From NCBI GenBank assembly GCA_019722365.1, contig JADFUC010000693.1, positions 124,001 to 188,000 of the forward strand: a DNA stretch of 64,000 nt, in the 5' to 3' direction. The notes below the pieces were generated by a model. That model was not told where the DNA came from and searched no databases. It saw nothing but the letters and a program-made list of their open reading frames with translations. Positions 1-12,100 of the stretch are shown here, piece after piece (the first letter of the stretch is position 1; every line of letters starts with the position of its first letter). The position numbers and the translations under genes were made by a program. The stretch comes from Lithospermum erythrorhizon (lineage: Eukaryota; Streptophyta; Magnoliopsida; Boraginales; Boraginaceae).

Positions 1-3000
1 GTCTTAGCAACTGATTTAGTTGGACATTTATTTAGTGTGTAAATGGCGGTCGTAAGCGTATCCCCAGCCCGGCGGGCGGTCGGATGTACTCATCATAGAT
101 CGAACCATATCGATAGAGTTTGATTTCTCCTTTCGGACGCTTTACCGTTATCTTTGAGGTGTTCAGCCGGGAGTGAGTTGTGATACATGCCACGCTCTCC
201 CAGATGTGCTTCAATACATGACTGCGTGATAACCCTTTTCTGTCGGGCCAAGGGAACCTTAATCGTTTTATTGGAGTTGGTTCTCGACTTCTTTCTAAAA
301 CTCTTTGAAATTTTCAATGACTTAGAAAGCCATGCTTGATAGATATGTGTAATCATATTTCTTATGGTCATCATTAAAAAGTGATGAATGTAAGTAACCT
401 CCTACAACAGACATGATAGTATGATTCCACGACAAATCAGTTCTATTTCGTACGGTCTGCAGTGGTTGATCATCTTGTAAATTGAACATGGTTCAAAATC
501 AGGATGATGTCAAATTCATTGACATGTAATTTCTTAATGCGTTGCTCGACATGTGACAAATTACGCAATGTCTGAGATAGGAAGATTCAAAGTCATTTGG
601 CTTATTCCTCTTGTATTATTTATGTTGTAGGATATATTGTTTGTATCCAATACATAGAGACTATTACGACAGATGCCGTGCATAAACTATATTATTTAAA
701 GGTAAACAACCACTGGTGAAGAGCATGCATCTATTTTGGTGTAAAATTTGAAGTGTTTTCTAGTTAAAGTAGATCGTTGTAGACATTGTTTAGTTTAAGT
801 ACCATTCACGTTGGTAAGCTTAAAACAAGCAGAATCACTAAATGATGGCTGACTTTTATCATTGCTACAGGTCTATTCGTACTACCTTTCTTATTCCTTT
901 CATTTTGCAAATGTGAATGCCACATACAATGTGAATAGCTATTGATGACATAAATATATCTTTGATGGTAGTCGTACTTCTTATCCATTTGCGATGTAAC
1001 ATTGATAAGTTCATTATGTCGAGCGGATGAAGTGCCATGCATGTTGCATTTCTCCAAAGTGGAGCAGGAGTATATTAAGTTATTATTCATGAGTGCTATG
1101 TAACTTTAAAGAAGATATGTAAAAATAATATAGTTTTAGTTAATCGTAATAAGTAATAAATAATTCTAAAATCATATAATAGAATTAATACTTGTGCTTG
1201 ATCGATTGAAGCACTAAGTATACTAAGATCGCTTCATGAATGAGAATCGAGCGGCATCAGCATACATTGACTCTCAATCGAATAGGTATGGTGTGTCGCT
1301 AATCATGATGACCATGCATTATTTGTTGGCGTCACTTAAAGTTCATCTTAGGTAAGCGACCTCTTTATTAATTTAGTATGATCAATTGAAAATCACGTTT
1401 AAGTAACGAGGCTACCGGCGTAGAGTTGGGTTGGATGTTATAACCCAGTCGTCGATTGGGAATCGTATAAGCATGATGAAAAGAAGTGCATTAAGTATGA
1501 TATGTCTAGCGATACGGTAGCTCAGCATAAATAAGGTTTAATCCAACTTTAGAGTTGGTATGACAATACAACTTATTTATGGTGGATAATGTATGAGTTT
1601 ATAATAAAGTTAGCGTATGCAGCATGGCTTGATAAATATATAACACAAATTACAGTACTTAAAATATAAAATTAATAAAGACCTAAATGATATGACCTAA
1701 AATCTGAGTAGTTCCTAAACTACACAGTCTTGATCTCACATCATCTGCTGACTCTACGATGGGTTTAATTTTTTAATTAATTATATTTATATTTAAATAA
1801 TAATAAATTGGAAAGCATTGAATTTCATTAAAATTCATTTTAGGCAAAAACTAACACGTAGTATTTTAAAAATACATCTAAGATCATATCAACATCTCCT
1901 TCCTATCCGTTATCAAGTTTATAAGCATGCGATTCTAGATTTATTCAATAATAGCATTATTAAAGCGTAATAATTATAATGAATAAGAACCATATTCTAA
2001 AGGCACACAAATAATCCAAATAAATATATGTCATTTATGTCATCAAATGAAATATACGTTAATTGCTAAGTGTAACTTAAAAACTATTTCAGTATTTTAA
2101 CAATTAATATTAAATAAATAAATATTTCTAAAATATATTTATTTAATTTTACTTACAATAAAATTTAATTTTTAAATTATATGTTATTAAGAAACTTCAA
2201 TTATCAAATAATCATGGATTTCTAGTTTAGTTAAATCGATCCGAATTATTAAATCTAATCAAATTAGAATTAATTAACTAATAGTCTTTATTTTAATTTA
2301 ATATCAAATATTAAATTAATTAAACTAATTTCCAACTTGAAATTAATTTAAATAATTTTAGTGATATCAAAATATTAATTTGAGGTAAATAATGTTTCAA
2401 ACAATTTAATACAAAAATATGCTAATAGTTGTTGACGCTTGAAACTATGAGCCAATGAGGCATGCGCTAAGCCCGGCCGGTGGACCGGGACCAACGTCGG
2501 CCCGAGGTCCTAGGCAGTTCAGCGTGCGACGGGCGTCCGTTCTTGAACTAGGCAGCCAGCAGCTACGTAGAGAAAAGTTTAATGTCGGCGATGAATTGCC
2601 GTCATCATTGGCGTTGGAGATTGACGTGTAAATCCACTTGGAAGATACGTGGTACGGTGGCGTGTGGAGGGTTCCTCGATCCGACCGAGTCGGCTTCGTT
2701 AAAAAATGACGAGTCGACTTCGATTAGGAAGCAGCCGTGCTAATTTTAAGCTTCTCAGTTTAATCGGTTATAGAAACCCAATTGATATAAATTTTTATAA
2801 AAATTCATAAAATCACGAAAAAATATTTCTAATTTAACTTCTGTGTTTTAAAATTGATTAACAATTGTCATATTTAATTATTTAGTTAGCATCTTTTACA
2901 ATTTGAATGAAAAATTATCTAATTGCGATTCTAACACATAAAAGTAAGATTAATGATACATAAAGCGATTCCTTGCATTTGGTATGGAGTACAATTCGTA

Positions 3001-3018
3001 ACGGCTCGTGATGCCCTT
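1..3018 (-). mobile_element. Decayed Ty1/Copia retrotransposon, internal region (truncated by window edge)
   Basis: Reading the minus strand around positions 90-150 gives DNGKASERRNQTL, a decayed form of the Copia integrase motif NGV(S/A)ERRNRTLL. The same motif occurs at about 43,270-43,320, and wording between roughly 60-700 and 43,230-43,860 is recognisably shared, so the two belong to related families. Further up, an AT-rich leader with a GC-rich block at about 2,460-2,700 also resembles 46,340-46,500 of the second element. The leader ends in a PBS-like site at 3003-3016. There are stops and frameshifts throughout and no intact gag or pol. The RT/RNaseH end would lie beyond position 1. 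Confidence 0.7.
3003..3016 (-). other. Degenerate tRNA primer-binding site of the 5'-edge Copia element
   Basis: On the minus strand this reads GGGCATCACGAGCC, close to the initiator-Met tRNA complement TGGTATCAGAGCC used by plant Copia elements. It lies just before an LTR-like start and matches the PBS-like site at 47,072-47,086 in position and in its deviations. The identification is inference from similarity. Confidence 0.45.
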
Positions 3019-3850
3019 TGTTGGGTTTGAGATTAAAAATAGCAATTATGAATAAACTAAAAAGCAGGATTCTACGAGATAATAAAAATAAGTGTGTGGC
3101 TTTCTTGAGGATTTTGCGTGAGTGTATACGAGGGAGGCTACTGACGTCAGCGTAGATTGTCTGAATGGTCCTTGACGAAACCAGTGAGAACTTTCTTAGA
3201 GGCTGCTTTAAAATATTAAATTGTAGGCAGGTGGACGAGAAAATCAGTGAGATTTTCCGCCTACTACTCAAGTAAAGGGAGAGAGAGAGAGAGAGAGAGA
3301 GTTTTGACTTTTGTTTTCACAAAGCAGAATGAATGTGATTGAAATCTCAGCTTTGGTCAGCACATATGGGTTTACCGAGCCCTACGAATAAGGGAGCGCA
3401 GGAGGGGGTGGAAGAGCGTTGTAAATGCAATCTTGTCATAAAATTTGGGAGGCAAAGAGAAGGTTTTAGAACCCTATCCCTCTCTCTCGATTTCCGGCCA
3501 CATGCAGGGTGAATGCCAACTATTAGATTTCGCCCCGATACTCTTATATAGTTATTTGGCAAGTTATAAATTAAATTATGGTTAAAGTTGTTGTGTCTTA
3601 GGTTTACGACCCATTGATAGCGATATATAATTATATTAGCAGACATCATATTAATATATAGATTATGGTAAAGCTTTAATAAGCCATCGCCAACCCATGT
3701 GTCAAGTAGGTTAATCTAATATATTAGTGCCAATAAGTGCTATATCGAGCTTTATAAACTTTAAAATGTAAATAATCGGTTATGCTGATTTAATTGTTCA
3801 GCGGACGTATATTTATGAGATCTAGCATTATACCATGATCATCAAGCAAA
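3019..3850 (-). mobile_element. LTR-like sequence of the 5'-edge Copia element (far end not resolved)
   Basis: The segment begins with TG directly beside the PBS-like site, as an LTR should, and its first bases resemble the start of the LTR at 47,087. It contains a GA microsatellite at 3279-3301. No partner LTR is in the window, so the outer boundary is a guess. Confidence 0.35.
3279..3301. repeat. (GA)n microsatellite
   Basis: An uninterrupted run of about 11 GA dinucleotides inside the LTR-like sequence. Confidence 0.9.
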
Positions 3851-6150
3851 CCATATAAAATCAACCGATTAATTTTCGGATAGTTTGTCTTATCAAATGA
3901 TGATATCGACCTATTTTATGATAAATAATATCGAATATTTTAAAAAAAAATCTTAGTTGGCCTAAAATACTACTTTGGATTTATATCTTTATTATAATCA
4001 TTTCATATGTAAGATGTATATTGTGACAGAAATGTGAGAATACATTATTGAGTTCTAATAGTTTCATATTCCAAAATAATTATCTTTCTCACATATAGAA
4101 GTAAATTTTTAATCTTTAATTACTCTTTAATTATATTATTAAAATTAAAAAATTAATATTATGAAAGTATTTAAAGGCAGATCAAATTATATAAATTTTA
4201 TATTTTTAAAATAAAATTAATAATTGATAGTAAAAGTTGAGCGCTTATTTTGGATTGGTAATATCATCTTATATATAATTTACTTGAGGGTAGTTAGCGT
4301 TAAAGTGGCCACGAATTAATGTAATTCTGTTTTCTGATGAAAATGTATTTGGTTTTTTATTTACACAATAACTTCTATACGATGTTATGGCTACTTTTTA
4401 ACATGATATTTATGCTGTGTTCCATAATATAACAAATGTTAATATGCGAGAAATATTGTGTTCATTTATTTGTTGCTAAATGTAAATTATTTATCTTTCG
4501 AGCAATGAATGTGATTATTGTAAAATCGTCTTAGAAACTTCTTTGCTTAAATAAGTAATTAATAAGCTCCTTATCCTAAACCTTCATTTGACTCTTCTAA
4601 CCCCATTCAGCAACCAAATAATAATAATATTACTAATTTGGTATTTTTCTGTCACGAAAAATTATACTATAAAAATAATGAAATAATTTCATCTTTATTT
4701 GTGTAGATACAACTAATATATCTTAAGGTGCATACTACTTAACAATTTCAGCACTTAAAAGTTGTCTAACGAAATCTAATTACAATCAAACTGCACGGTT
4801 TTAACACACTTGCAGAAAAGTCAATGTTGGTTTAACTTTTAATTGATCTTTATATAAAAATAGATGAAAACCCATCAAGGGTGGAATAATGCCTTTTATT
4901 TCTTACCAATGGTGTTACCGATGGGAGTTCCATTTCGATGAAGTCAATCCAAGCAGGTCCAAGTACCAAAAAACTAAATATAATAGTGATGGGTGTAAAT
5001 TAATCGCATTTTGAACTTTTAATGGTGAGCTTTGTGTAAATATTTATCAATTTATCATCAATTAAAGTTTAATAGCATGATTTTGCAAATTCAATTCAGC
5101 TCAAGTGTTCATGTTTTTACCAAAGTTTTAATAGCGTCTATGATTCATTGTCAGTTAAGTTTAGAACTCGGTTATACGTTTAAAACACCAACATATAATG
5201 TTTGTTACAACTTCATATATACATAAAGTATTCATCTTTTGAAGTTAAATGGTATGTAAAATTACGTATTAAATGTTGATCTTCAATTTTTTTGATGATA
5301 TTATATTGATTAATTCAGTATTTAGATGAGCAATGTTTTGTAGAGACGGACCTCGTTAGCTAGTATTATTTGAAATGAAGATGGTTGACTTTGTTCTTAA
5401 ACCCCGCCTTCAAGTCCAGATGGATATTGTTCTTCAAATCCAGACATGAAGCACATTCGGTATTAGCTCTAATCCCTACAATATAGTCAAATATTTGTTA
5501 AACGCGCTTTATGAACGTTAGAATGAAAGACACTAAAGATTTGAACATCCACTACGAACATTAAAAAGTGAGAACTAACGGTTTAGTTAAGCCCTGGTGA
5601 TGTAGACAGCAAAAAATTTCAAACTACTGATTTCATTTGGGTTTCCTTTAGTTAATACTTCATGGTGCAGGTTTTTACGTTTTAGGTCTCATTTATTCAA
5701 AAAAATTATATTTTGGTCGGATGTTGGATATTACGGTCCGAATTTGATGTTAGATCGGTGGATCACTTACATGCTCTAATTCGAGTATTTATCGAGAGTT
5801 ATGGGATGTCAGAATATCAGCCAACATCAAAATTACGGATCGATAGCTTATGAATAATATAAAATAATTAAAATTTAAAATCAGTTTCATTTGTCTAAAA
5901 TATACTATTAGCATCAAACTGGAAGAAATGATACTTTTCCTCTAAATATCAAACTCAACTCTTTACTGTCTTGTCTGACCTTATCATTTATTATTTAAAA
6001 TAATGTAAATCCTCATAATAGAAGAGAACAATTGCTAATATTTATTTATCATATCTTTTTATCTCAATAATATATTTTCTCACTATTTCATAAAATCAAC
6101 TGCTCCCTATTTTAATTAACTTAAGTTCTTCTATTACATTTTTATTAAAA
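3851..6150. other. Intergenic, AT-rich; upstream region of the CBS-PB1 gene
   Basis: No ORF resembles a known protein. The stretch is AT-rich with many short poly-A and poly-T runs. The last few hundred bases should contain the promoter and 5' UTR of the gene starting at 6151, but I see no clear TATA box or other defined site. Confidence 0.6.
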
Positions 6151-9100
6151 ATGAGTGGTGAGATCAGAAGGAATGGTCTAAAACGGAATCAGAATCAATC
6201 AACGGCCAAAAAACATTCTTCATCTGACTTCGCCGCCTCTAATAATGGTTCTAGTGGCGGCGCCGCCGCCTCTGGTGGTGCTAAGTCGTGAGCTTCTTTT
6301 GTTCTATTTTGTCTTTTTGTTGTCTCTTTAACTGTTTTGTCTCATTTCTTTGACTCATACTCCGTACTCTTTTGGGGGAAATTTGCAAAATCTGTACCTT
6401 TAAATTTTTATTGCAATAGTGGCACAAATTATAAAAGTTATTAAAAAATAGCATATTAATTTTTTTGGACAAAAATACCCTAAATTGTGTTTAATGTTTA
6501 CATAATTAAACATCATTAGAGTTTGCATATAGCCCCAATTGAACAAATTAAATAATTACATAGCTGCCATTTGTTTTACATATAAGCGCCTAGTTAATTA
6601 GTCAAATAATTGTATAGTTATCTTATTTAGTTATTGTTTTACATATAAGCCTCCAGTTAATTAGTCAAATAATTGTGCTTATGTTTAGTCCATTATCAGG
6701 TGCATTCATAGGCTATAAAATAAAAAGCTTGAAACACAAAGATGCATTCGAATGGTAGAATGACAAGTATTTAAAACCTAGATCGATAATAAAATTTAGA
6801 GGATTTTATGTATTTACTTAGTATAATAGTGAATATAGTCATTAAATTTGGGGTTGCTTATATTTGTTAGTTTTGATTATTTGTTCTAAACTTGTAAAAG
6901 TAATGCTAGAATGTGGTATTCAAACAAATTTGCTCACTTTTTAGCAAGTTTATTTAGGGTAGGTACAGTCAAGAAAAACATCAGCATGTGAAAGTTTGAG
7001 AAAGACGAAATTACATATATTTTTAATACAATAGCTAATTACGAAGATAGAATCATGATCCTTGTAATTAATTAACAGCGAGCAAGGATCAAAATACCTG
7101 AAAAGCGTGAGAGTTTGATTTTCAATGATCAAAATCGACAAACTTTGTAACCTCAATTGACATGCAGAACTTTATTTCAATCGAATTTATCATGTTAATA
7201 TTGAAGTATGTTGAGAAAACTCTCTTTTGATATATTTGTCTTAAAATATTATATAACATATTGAGTGATATAAGTATATATAGTTCAAAAGACATTTTTT
7301 GGTAGTCAACTTGAGTTATAAAATATTATTTCAGTCGAATTTATCATGTTTTTTTTCATTGCCTTCTTTCTTGTTCATAAAAGACATTGTTTGGTAGACA
7401 ACTTTTATATAAGTATATATAGTTCAAAAGAAAAATATATATAGTTCAGATAAAATGTTAATTTATCTGAACACTGTCGTTAGGTCTGTTGGAGGGGAGA
7501 GGACAGTGAAGAAGCTGAGGTTGTCCAAGGCACTAACCATTCCTGAAGGGACGACTGTTTCTGAGGCATGTCGCAGGATGGCGGCACGACGTGTTGATGC
7601 TGTTCTGTTGATAGATGGCAGTGGCTTACTTTCTGGCATAGTCACTGACAAGGTCAACTCAAATATATAATATTTAATGTGTTTGTCGATGCTTCTTGTT
7701 GCCAGCTTTCGTAGCTGGGAAAAAGATCAGGGTGATTTTAAAAGTACAATCATGTTATTTATCTGCTTCTTGATTGAGCAGACTGTTGTACGATAGTTGT
7801 GCCTACTGCTTAAGGGAAGTCTTGGTGAAATTAGTTTGTTTCTCTATTGCTATTTCACTAGAATAAGTACGTCTATAGTAAGTGAAAAAAGAGATACATC
7901 ATGAAGAAAGATGTCGTCTACCATATATGCTCACTTGGCCAATGCTTACTATCAGCTCAAAGCTGGTGGACCTACAATTTCATTATTATATTCAGTAAAA
8001 ATGTCTAAGTAAATGTTTCTTAACAGGATATTGCAACAAGGGTTATAGCAGAGGAATTAAGGCCAGACCAGACGGTCGTTTCTAAAATTATGACAAGGAA
8101 TCCCATTTTCGTAACTTCAGATTCCTTGGCAATCGAAGCACTTCAGAAAATGGTCCAAGGTTTGTTTCATAGATTTGTATGTTCTGTAAAGAGTATTGGT
8201 GTCTTCTGTGTTCATCTTTGTTTGTTGTTAGTGAACTTATGATGAGCAAAAATGATAGTACGGAGTATAACTAATTGGCTAAAGATCTGCACAAGTCTAT
8301 TCAGCTATACACCAGAAAAACTTTAAGTTGAAGTGATCATTGATTTTTGTTCTGAACCTTGTTGCATGCTGATTGTATAATGTTCTTTGCACTCTTCATA
8401 TATCAACTATGATGAGAAGAAGACTGCATTGAAAAAACTGTCCTGTATAGAACAGTTGTTCCTTTGCAGCTGCACTGCTTAGATCCTCAGACAGAACTTT
8501 AAAGAAAAAAGAAAAAGAGAGAGATATTTAATGCATGGTACTTAAGGAGTCCCTCTAATTCATTTAATTGACGTTTTCACTTTCTGAGACAAGGTTTTGA
8601 CCATGTATAGATTTTTAATTATATTATGCAGAATTACAAAAAAGTAATATTATGTTTTGTTTTAAATTTTTATGCATTATAAGGACTAAAAAGAAATTCA
8701 TGCTCAGAGGTCACCTAAAGAATTGAGAATGTCAATTAAAATGAAGTGGTGATAGTATAAGATTAGATTGACTGTTTCTTACACCTGTAAAGCGAACAAC
8801 TAATAAGTATTACCTTATAAGTTGTTTACTTATAAGGTCACAAAAAACCGTTTAGCCAAACTACGTCTTAGACTATCTATTTGTGCTCCATATTTTTATT
8901 GAGTGATCTTTATTTTCAAATAGGGAAATTTCGCCATCTACCTGTTGTTGAAAATGGTGAAGTAGTAGCCTTATTGGATATCACAAAGTGTCTTTATGAT
9001 GCGATCTCAAGAATGGAGAAAGCTGCAGAACAAGGTAGTGCGATTGCTGCGGCTGTGGAAGGGGTAGAACGTCAATTTGGCAGTGCCTTTTCTGGTTAGT

Positions 9101-12100
9101 TAACAACTTTCCTTTTCTTTGATTTATTTGCTACTTATTAACTTCTCTAGTTGTTTCTAGAGTCATAATCCATGAACTGTTTTTTAAATCAATATTTGCT
9201 TGAATGCTTCTTAATATATGAGATATACTTCTAGCCTGTAGGGATACTTATCTGCAAATGAGATTCTTCTATTATAATTACAGCACATTTTGATCTTATA
9301 AGATCTTTGAAGCTTAAGGGGTTTTCTACAACATTTTTCAACTCTCAAGCTTCCAAACCTGTGAATGTATAGCTTTGCGAAATTTGCTATTCTCTTTGGA
9401 TAGACTAATTTATAATGTTCAATTAAACCTTATTGATCTGATGTAATCACTGCAGTCAGTAGCACATGTAAAAAGGCACACTATAGCTTAATATTGCAGC
9501 ATAGTGCACCTACACTAGTCATGGAAAGGGTATCACATTAAAAACGGCTTACTGTATTTGTCATTAATACCCATTATCTAAAACCTCCAATGTTTCCATA
9601 AACTTTATTTGAGTGTAGTTCTGTCCATAGAACTTAGCTCCTTGTTTCAGTTTGTTACTTTAAATAGATGTGAGGAATGATCGGCTTATGCCAATTAGGA
9701 TGATGGTAAAAGGTGAGAAGTGCATGCAAATACGACATTCTATCTGATCTCTATGGACCCATCTCAATGGGAGTAACAATGTTGTGGCTATTATGTGATT
9801 TAATGGTCTTGACTGCATGTATAGTTTCCAAAAGAGCTATCATCTATTTCCTTCTGTTAATGTGAGTTCTGATTCTACTTGTTAAGGTGCAGTTACAACG
9901 GTTGATGTGATTTCATGTCATATCCATCTGATTGACAATAGAGATACCCTGCCTTTTCTACTTCTTGTTTCTTTGAAACCTTTTCTTTGATACTACTAAA
10001 ATGTCTTTGGTACTTATTTTTCTTGTTACATTACATCATATTAAATGAGACTAGCTTCTGCATATTTATGTTATATTTGGCAGAATATGATTCTGTTTCC
10101 TCTTGTGATTTTCTTCTCAGCTCCATCTGCTTTCATTGAAACTTTGAGGGATCGTATGTTCAAGCCAGCTCTTTCCACCGTCATTTCTGATAATACCAAG
10201 TATTATGCCATGACCTTGATTATTATTGCTTACTCCATTCCATTGTAAACAAATGGTTATTTACGAGTTTGCTGCTTTACAGTGTTGCTACAGTATCAAT
10301 GTCAGATCCTGTCTATGCCGCTGCTAAAAAAATGAGAGAATTTAGGGTGAACTCTGTGATCATACTGGCCGGAAGCAAAATTCAGGGAATATTAACGTAA
10401 GGGATTCTTATTTTCTGGCCTTTCTCTTGTATTGAACTTTCTATTAAATGTCTACCAATTTTTATGCACTTAAGTTGACTTGTAGCTGTATATATATATT
10501 ACTTATTCTTTATCTTTGACTGTCATGATCAAGAGATGTTTAATGTGTTATTTAGTCAACATACAAGTTCTTTCTAATTGGAAAAGGTGCTTACTGTCAC
10601 AATCTTAAATGTTTAGTGTTTTAGTGTAACCCTTCTGTTGAATAGTTTGCTTGCTGAATGTGAAATGAACTTATAGTGTCTTGAGGAGTATTCTGAGATC
10701 TACTTGATCGTATGAATATCTTTATTTGAAAAATTCATTTGAGGGATGCTTACTAAATCTTATAAAATTGACTTCGAAGGCCTTAAGGTCATACTTTTGC
10801 TATGTTAAATAGCTTGTTAGGTAGAATTGATGTAATCAATTTTCCATTGCATACATAGTCATGGATGTCCCTGTCTGGTATGCATTTAAGCCCATCTTTC
10901 CAGCTTACTGAGTATTATTAGTTGCACATTTAAAGGTAATGACGCCAAACCCTGAGTGTGCATCTTTGGATTCAACAATACTTGAAGCGCTTCACATAAT
11001 GCATGATGGCAAATTTTTACATCTTCCAGTGACAGACAGAGGTGAGAATTTCTTATTAAAGGCTTAAATCATGTTATTTAAGTGACTATTGGCTTATTCC
11101 TCATTGTTTGTGTTTTCGTTTAGATGGGAATCTCGCTGCTTGTGTCGATGTTTTGCAGATTACTCAAGCAGCTATTTCAATGGTAAACCATTATTGTGAT
11201 CATGGTTATGGTGTTGGTCTTATTGCACAACATTATTTACGCAATTTTATTTCCTAGAGTTTCCACAATGATTTGTATCGATGAAGTCCATTTCTGGGAT
11301 CCCTACTGTGATCTTCTTGCAAGGGTACTATTAACATAGTTTTTTTGCATGCAAAGTGAAATGGCCTGCGCATACCGCAGATCCCTTTCAAAACTGTCCA
11401 GCATTTATCCCCTTCATATCTTTTGTTTCTCGGAAATTTTATCTTTCCATGAATTTGTTATATAGCACTTTTGTAAGTTTAGTCAAAATAATTGTTTGAA
11501 TTCAAAAGTGATTAGGGAAGTCAGGTGGCTTAGTCGCTAAATGAAATGTTATTTAGCTTCTGATATGATTAACATATATTTTCGTACGGGTATTGAAATA
11601 TATTAATGACAAGAAAAAGAGGATCACGGAGTTGAGATGTCAAAGTATTTTTTTTTTTGTCCAGATGCTATCTTTTCATTCTGAATGGAGTTTTGATTAA
11701 TACTTTTTAGGGTTAATGTGATCGAAATTGTATTTTTTAAGGTTGAAAACAGCTCTGGTGCAGTTAATGATGTCGCAAATACTGTGATGCAAAAGTTTTG
11801 GGATTCTGCTCTCAACCTGGATCCACCTGATGATTCTGAAACACAAAGGTACTACCTCACCTGTAAAAGATCTTGGAGTCTGCTATGCATAATTGCTAAT
11901 ATTTGTTATTATTTGATACAGTGAGATGTCTATGACATATAATGCGTATGATGTGACAGAACCAACAAGGTCAACGTACCCATCTCTGGGTCTAGGAAGT
12001 TCGTTCTCTTTTAAATTTGAAGATTGCAGAAGACGTGTTCATAGATTTAATTTTGGTAAGTGTGTCACCTTCTTGTTTCCCTTTTTCATATCCTTGAATT

